Shown: piece by piece, positions 3,227 through 5,769 of the stretch
Position numbering within the stretch: the stretch's first letter is position 1
Layout of the letters: each line of letters starts with the position of its first letter
Assembly: GCA_028700355.1 (NCBI GenBank)
Contig: JAQVSX010000051.1
Span: 1-5,769, forward strand
Source: Clostridia bacterium
GTDB lineage: Bacteria; Bacillota; Clostridia; Christensenellales; HGM11417
Direction of reading: 5' to 3'
DNA length: 5,769 bases
The notes under the pieces: generated by a model
Database searches by the model: none
Seen by the model: only the letters and a program-made list of their open reading frames with translations
What the model was told of the DNA's origin: nothing
Translations under genes and position numbers: made by a program

Positions 3227-5491
3227 TTAATTATTCTCCTTTTGTTTTTTGACGGCAGGTTTATACCTATTTTTTAAGACTATGCCGATTACCGTTACAA
3301 AGGCAATTACGGCGAATATAAAAACCGACCACCACCAAGAGCCTGTAATATAAATTACCGAGCCGACAATATAAGATACGGCAAGCCAAAACAATAATGT
3401 GTAATTAAATCTTTTTTTGCTAAGCTCTGCCTTTGCCGTCGCCACTGCGGCAAAACAAGGTATTGTCGTCATATTAAACGCAATGAAAGCGAGCAGCGCA
3501 GGTATTGTGATTTCCGTTGCGTTTATAATTTGAGTTACAGAATCAATTCCGCCCAGCGCTTCGTTTGCTACAAATCCCGATGAAATAGTTGCGGCAAGAG
3601 TGCCCAAAGTCGCAATTACATTTTCCTTGGCAATAAGACCTGTTATTGCCGCCACTACAAACACCCACCCAAACGATTTTAATTGCGAGCCGAAGCCAAG
3701 CGGCGTAAATATCGGCTGTATAAGCTGTCCTATTCCTGCAAGTATGCTTTCGTTAATCTGCTTTTCGGGCAGATATTCCCAATTCCAGCTGAAATGGCTT
3801 ATAAACCATATTACTATTGAAGAAGCAAGTATTATTGTAAAGGCTTTTTTAATAAAATGCTTTACTTTATCCCAAAGGTGCAGCATAAGGTTTTTAAATT
3901 GCGGCGAATGATAGGCGGGAAGCTCCATAATAAAAGGAGACGAATCACCTTTCATAGTGGTATTTTTCATAAACATAACAGACAATACTGCAACGGTTAT
4001 TCCCAATATATACATACTGTATGTAATAACATCGGCATTGCCTACGCCAAACTGCATTACAATTCCCCCCGCGATTGCTGTAAGTATGGGCAGTTTCGCC
4101 CCGCAGCTGAAAAACGGTATTACCCTTATCGTCGCCGTCCTTTCATTTTCATCTGCCAATGTTCTTGTATTTATCATCGCAGGAACCGAACAGCCAAAGC
4201 CCATAATCATAGGAAGAAAAGCCCGTCCCGACAATCCGAATTTGCGGAAAATTCTGTCTAATATAAAAGCTGCGCGCGCCATATAACCGCTGTCTTCCAA
4301 AATAGAAAAAAACAAAAACAGTATCAATATTTGCGGCAAAAATGAAAGTATAGAAAATATGCCGCCTAATATTCCGTCAGAAACCAAACTGACAGCCCAC
4401 TGAGAATTATTTTCCATTGCCGCTACTATAATATCATTTAATGCGCCGGTGCAGCTGTCTAAAAAGTTAAATAAAATTACACCGGGAGAATTAACTGCCC
4501 CGCTTCCTAACAGACCTTCAAATATAGTACCTTTTAATGATACAAAGTTATCGGGGATTATCCCCAAAGTCCCTAAATAAAATAAATCTTCGCTGAATGT
4601 AAGATGAAAAACCGCAAACATTATAATTAAAAATATCGGTATGCCCCACCATTTATGCGTAAGAATTAAATCTATTTTATCTGATTTTGTAAACCCTTTA
4701 TCGTCGCTTTTAGGCTTTGTCAGAACGGTTGAAAAGTTTGCAGAGATATATTTGTATCTGCTATCGGCTACCACTGCTTCAAAATCACTGCCGAATACAT
4801 CGTCATCAAATGTTTCTTTAAAATCGTCAACTAATTTAATAAGCTCTTTGTGCGCCTCTTTTTCTAATACATCCATTTCCACAAGCTTGATAGCGTGAAA
4901 TAAAGGATTGTCCACCTTACCGCTGCCACTAAGAGCAATCTTTACATCGTTTATTAAATGAGACAACGCAGAATTTTTTAATACGGTTGTGCCCTTCCTT
5001 TTTTCTTTGCATACTTCGTATGCCCTTTTCATTAATAAATCTATGCCGATTCCTTTCAGTGCGGATATTTCCACTACGGGAATACCGATTTTTTCTTCCA
5101 TAGTTTTGCCGTCAATTGTTGCGCCGCTTTTTTTAACTTCATCTATCATATTAAGCGCAATTATCATAGGCACATCTATTTCCATAATCTGAGTGGTAAG
5201 ATATAGGTTTCTTTCCAAATTGGTAGCGTCTACAATGTTGATAACGCAATCGGGCTGCTCGTCAAGTATAAAATTTCTTGTAATTATTTCTTCGGGGGTA
5301 TATGGCGAAAGGCTGTATATTCCGGGCAAATCGACTATGGAAATCGGCTCTGCGCATTTCTTGTATGTGCCTTCTTTTTTATCTACGGTAACGCCGGGCC
5401 AATTGCCGACATGGGCAGTAGAGCCTGTCAAATTATTAAATAATGTCGTTTTTCCGCTGTTGGGATTGCCTGCCAAGGCAAATTTTAACAT
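3227..5491 (-). CDS. feoB: Ferrous iron transport protein B (GTPase-permease)
   Basis: A 754-residue inner-membrane Fe(II) importer, full length for the family. The N-terminal G domain has G1 GNPNSGKT (8-15), the G2 Thr in WPGVTV (T35), G3 DLPG (54-57), G4 NMID (114-117) and G5 SALKG (143-147). Residues about 170-265 form the helical GDI-like domain and linker. The membrane part starts near residue 281 (WWGIPIFLIIMFAVF) and contains two Gate repeats: the first has MGFGCSVPAM with C434 and FSCGAKLP with C463; the second has AFNMTTIPCFA with C679. Hydrophobic segments lie near 281-299, 372-398, 466-508, 547-567, 605-625, 663-690 and 697-740. The C-terminus is short and basic. The start overlaps the feoA stop by one base (TAATG), with GGAGGT (5498-5503) six bases upstream, so translation is likely coupled to feoA. 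No lost key residue or frameshift was seen. Iron-dependent control by the neighbouring DtxR-type protein is plausible. Confidence 0.97.
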   Translation of the reverse strand: MLKFALAGNPNSGKTTLFNNLTGSTAHVGNWPGVTVDKKEGTYKKCAEPISIVDLPGIYSLSPYTPEEIITRNFILDEQPDCVINIVDATNLERNLYLTTQIMEIDVPMIIALNMIDEVKKSGATIDGKTMEEKIGIPVVEISALKGIGIDLLMKRAYEVCKEKRKGTTVLKNSALSHLINDVKIALSGSGKVDNPLFHAIKLVEMDVLEKEAHKELIKLVDDFKETFDDDVFGSDFEAVVADSRYKYISANFSTVLTKPKSDDKGFTKSDKIDLILTHKWWGIPIFLIIMFAVFHLTFSEDLFYLGTLGIIPDNFVSLKGTIFEGLLGSGAVNSPGVILFNFLDSCTGALNDIIVAAMENNSQWAVSLVSDGILGGIFSILSFLPQILILFLFFSILEDSGYMARAAFILDRIFRKFGLSGRAFLPMIMGFGCSVPAMINTRTLADENERTATIRVIPFFSCGAKLPILTAIAGGIVMQFGVGNADVITYSMYILGITVAVLSVMFMKNTTMKGDSSPFIMELPAYHSPQFKNLMLHLWDKVKHFIKKAFTIILASSIVIWFISHFSWNWEYLPEKQINESILAGIGQLIQPIFTPLGFGSQLKSFGWVFVVAAITGLIAKENVIATLGTLAATISSGFVANEALGGIDSVTQIINATEITIPALLAFIAFNMTTIPCFAAVATAKAELSKKRFNYTLLFWLAVSYIVGSVIYITGSWWWSVFIFAVIAFVTVIGIVLKNRYKPAVKKQKENN

Positions 5492-5721
5492 TATTTTACC
5501 TCCATAGTTATATAAGCCGCTTCTGTCTTTCGCAACGTCAGCTCGTATCCCCTTATTTTAATTTCAAGCGGGTCGCCCAGTGGCGCTTTCTTGCGTAAAA
5601 TAATTTCTGCACCGGGAGTTACGCCCATATCAAAAAGCCGTCTTCTGATTTTTCCTTCACCGCCGACGTTTTTTATTATTCCCTTTTCACCAACGGCAAA
5701 TTCCTCTAAACTTTTTAACAT
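5491..5721 (-). CDS. feoA: Ferrous iron transport protein A
   Basis: A 76-residue cytoplasmic SH3-like protein that supports FeoB-mediated Fe(II) uptake. The sequence shows the family pattern: an opening LKSLEEFAVGEKGIIKNV, then RRRLFDMGVTPGAEI (27-41), a basic beta strand LRKKAPLGDPLEIKIRGYEL, and a closing strand with LRKTEA. The RLFDMGVTPG and DPLEI.IRG signatures are diagnostic of FeoA. Length is normal. It is the first gene of the operon feoA-feoB-Cys-rich protein. AAGGAG (5727-5732) is five bases before the ATG. Only 48 bases upstream remain in the window; TTGATA (5767-5762) could be a -35 but no matching -10 stands out, so the promoter and any metal-box lie partly or wholly outside. 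Confidence 0.96.
   Translation of the reverse strand: MLKSLEEFAVGEKGIIKNVGGEGKIRRRLFDMGVTPGAEIILRKKAPLGDPLEIKIRGYELTLRKTEAAYITMEVK
5498..5503 (-). promoter_or_regulatory. feoB ribosome binding site inside feoA
   Basis: GGAGGT on the minus strand, within the last codons of feoA and six bases before the feoB ATG. Together with the TAATG stop-start overlap it indicates translational coupling of the two subunits. Confidence 0.85.
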
Positions 5722-5769
5722 CTCTTCTCCTTATGCCACGAGTATTTTTATGTAATATTTATATCAATG

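Noticed and set aside
3600..5507. Several plus-strand open frames opposite feoB
   Set aside because: All are shadows of the intact feoB frame. Their translations show no domain, and the feoB motifs are complete throughout.

Overview
The window is AT-rich DNA with strong GGAGG-type ribosome binding sites, sigma-A-like promoters and a gene set typical of low-GC Gram-positive anaerobes: FeoA/FeoB with a small Cys-rich FeoB-associated membrane protein, a short DtxR/MntR-type regulator, a DUF1858 redox peptide and a YdjI-like SPFH/zinc-ribbon protein. A clostridial (Firmicutes/Bacillota) chromosome is the best guess. This rests on gene content and translation signals, not on a marker gene. No tRNA, rRNA, CRISPR array, transposase or phage gene was seen.

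Left block (1-1715, minus strand). From a divergent promoter at 1687-1715 the order is: a 371-residue SPFH (band 7/prohibitin-like) protein ending in three zinc ribbons (537-1652), a 64-residue DUF1858 protein with a CLGC motif (287-481), an intergenic stretch with two inverted repeats (164-277), and the start of a TFIIB-type zinc-ribbon protein cut off by the window edge (1-145). The SPFH and zinc-ribbon genes resemble YdjI and YdjG of the Bacillus subtilis PspA membrane-stress module. No PspA is visible here.

Middle block (1807-3047, plus strand). Two genes, each with its own good promoter: a 203-residue membrane methyltransferase of the isoprenylcysteine carboxyl methyltransferase/PEMT type (1899-2510), then a 129-residue DtxR-family metal-dependent repressor (2658-3047).

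Right block (3065-5721, minus strand). A tightly packed ferrous-iron uptake operon, feoA - feoB - Cys-rich small protein. feoA and feoB overlap by one base. feoB is followed with no gap by a 53-codon gene for the Cys-rich protein. The operon converges on the DtxR gene, and both share one hairpin terminator whose stem and loop encode the last codons and stop of the repressor.

Together, the right-hand two thirds look like an iron-import locus with its probable metal sensor next door, while the left third is a possible membrane-stress or membrane-scaffold module. Nothing in the window proves a wholly new system. The items most worth following up are the mixed metal-site residues of the repressor, the shared coding terminator, the three-ribbon SPFH protein with its redox-peptide neighbour, and the long inverted repeat at 164-230.
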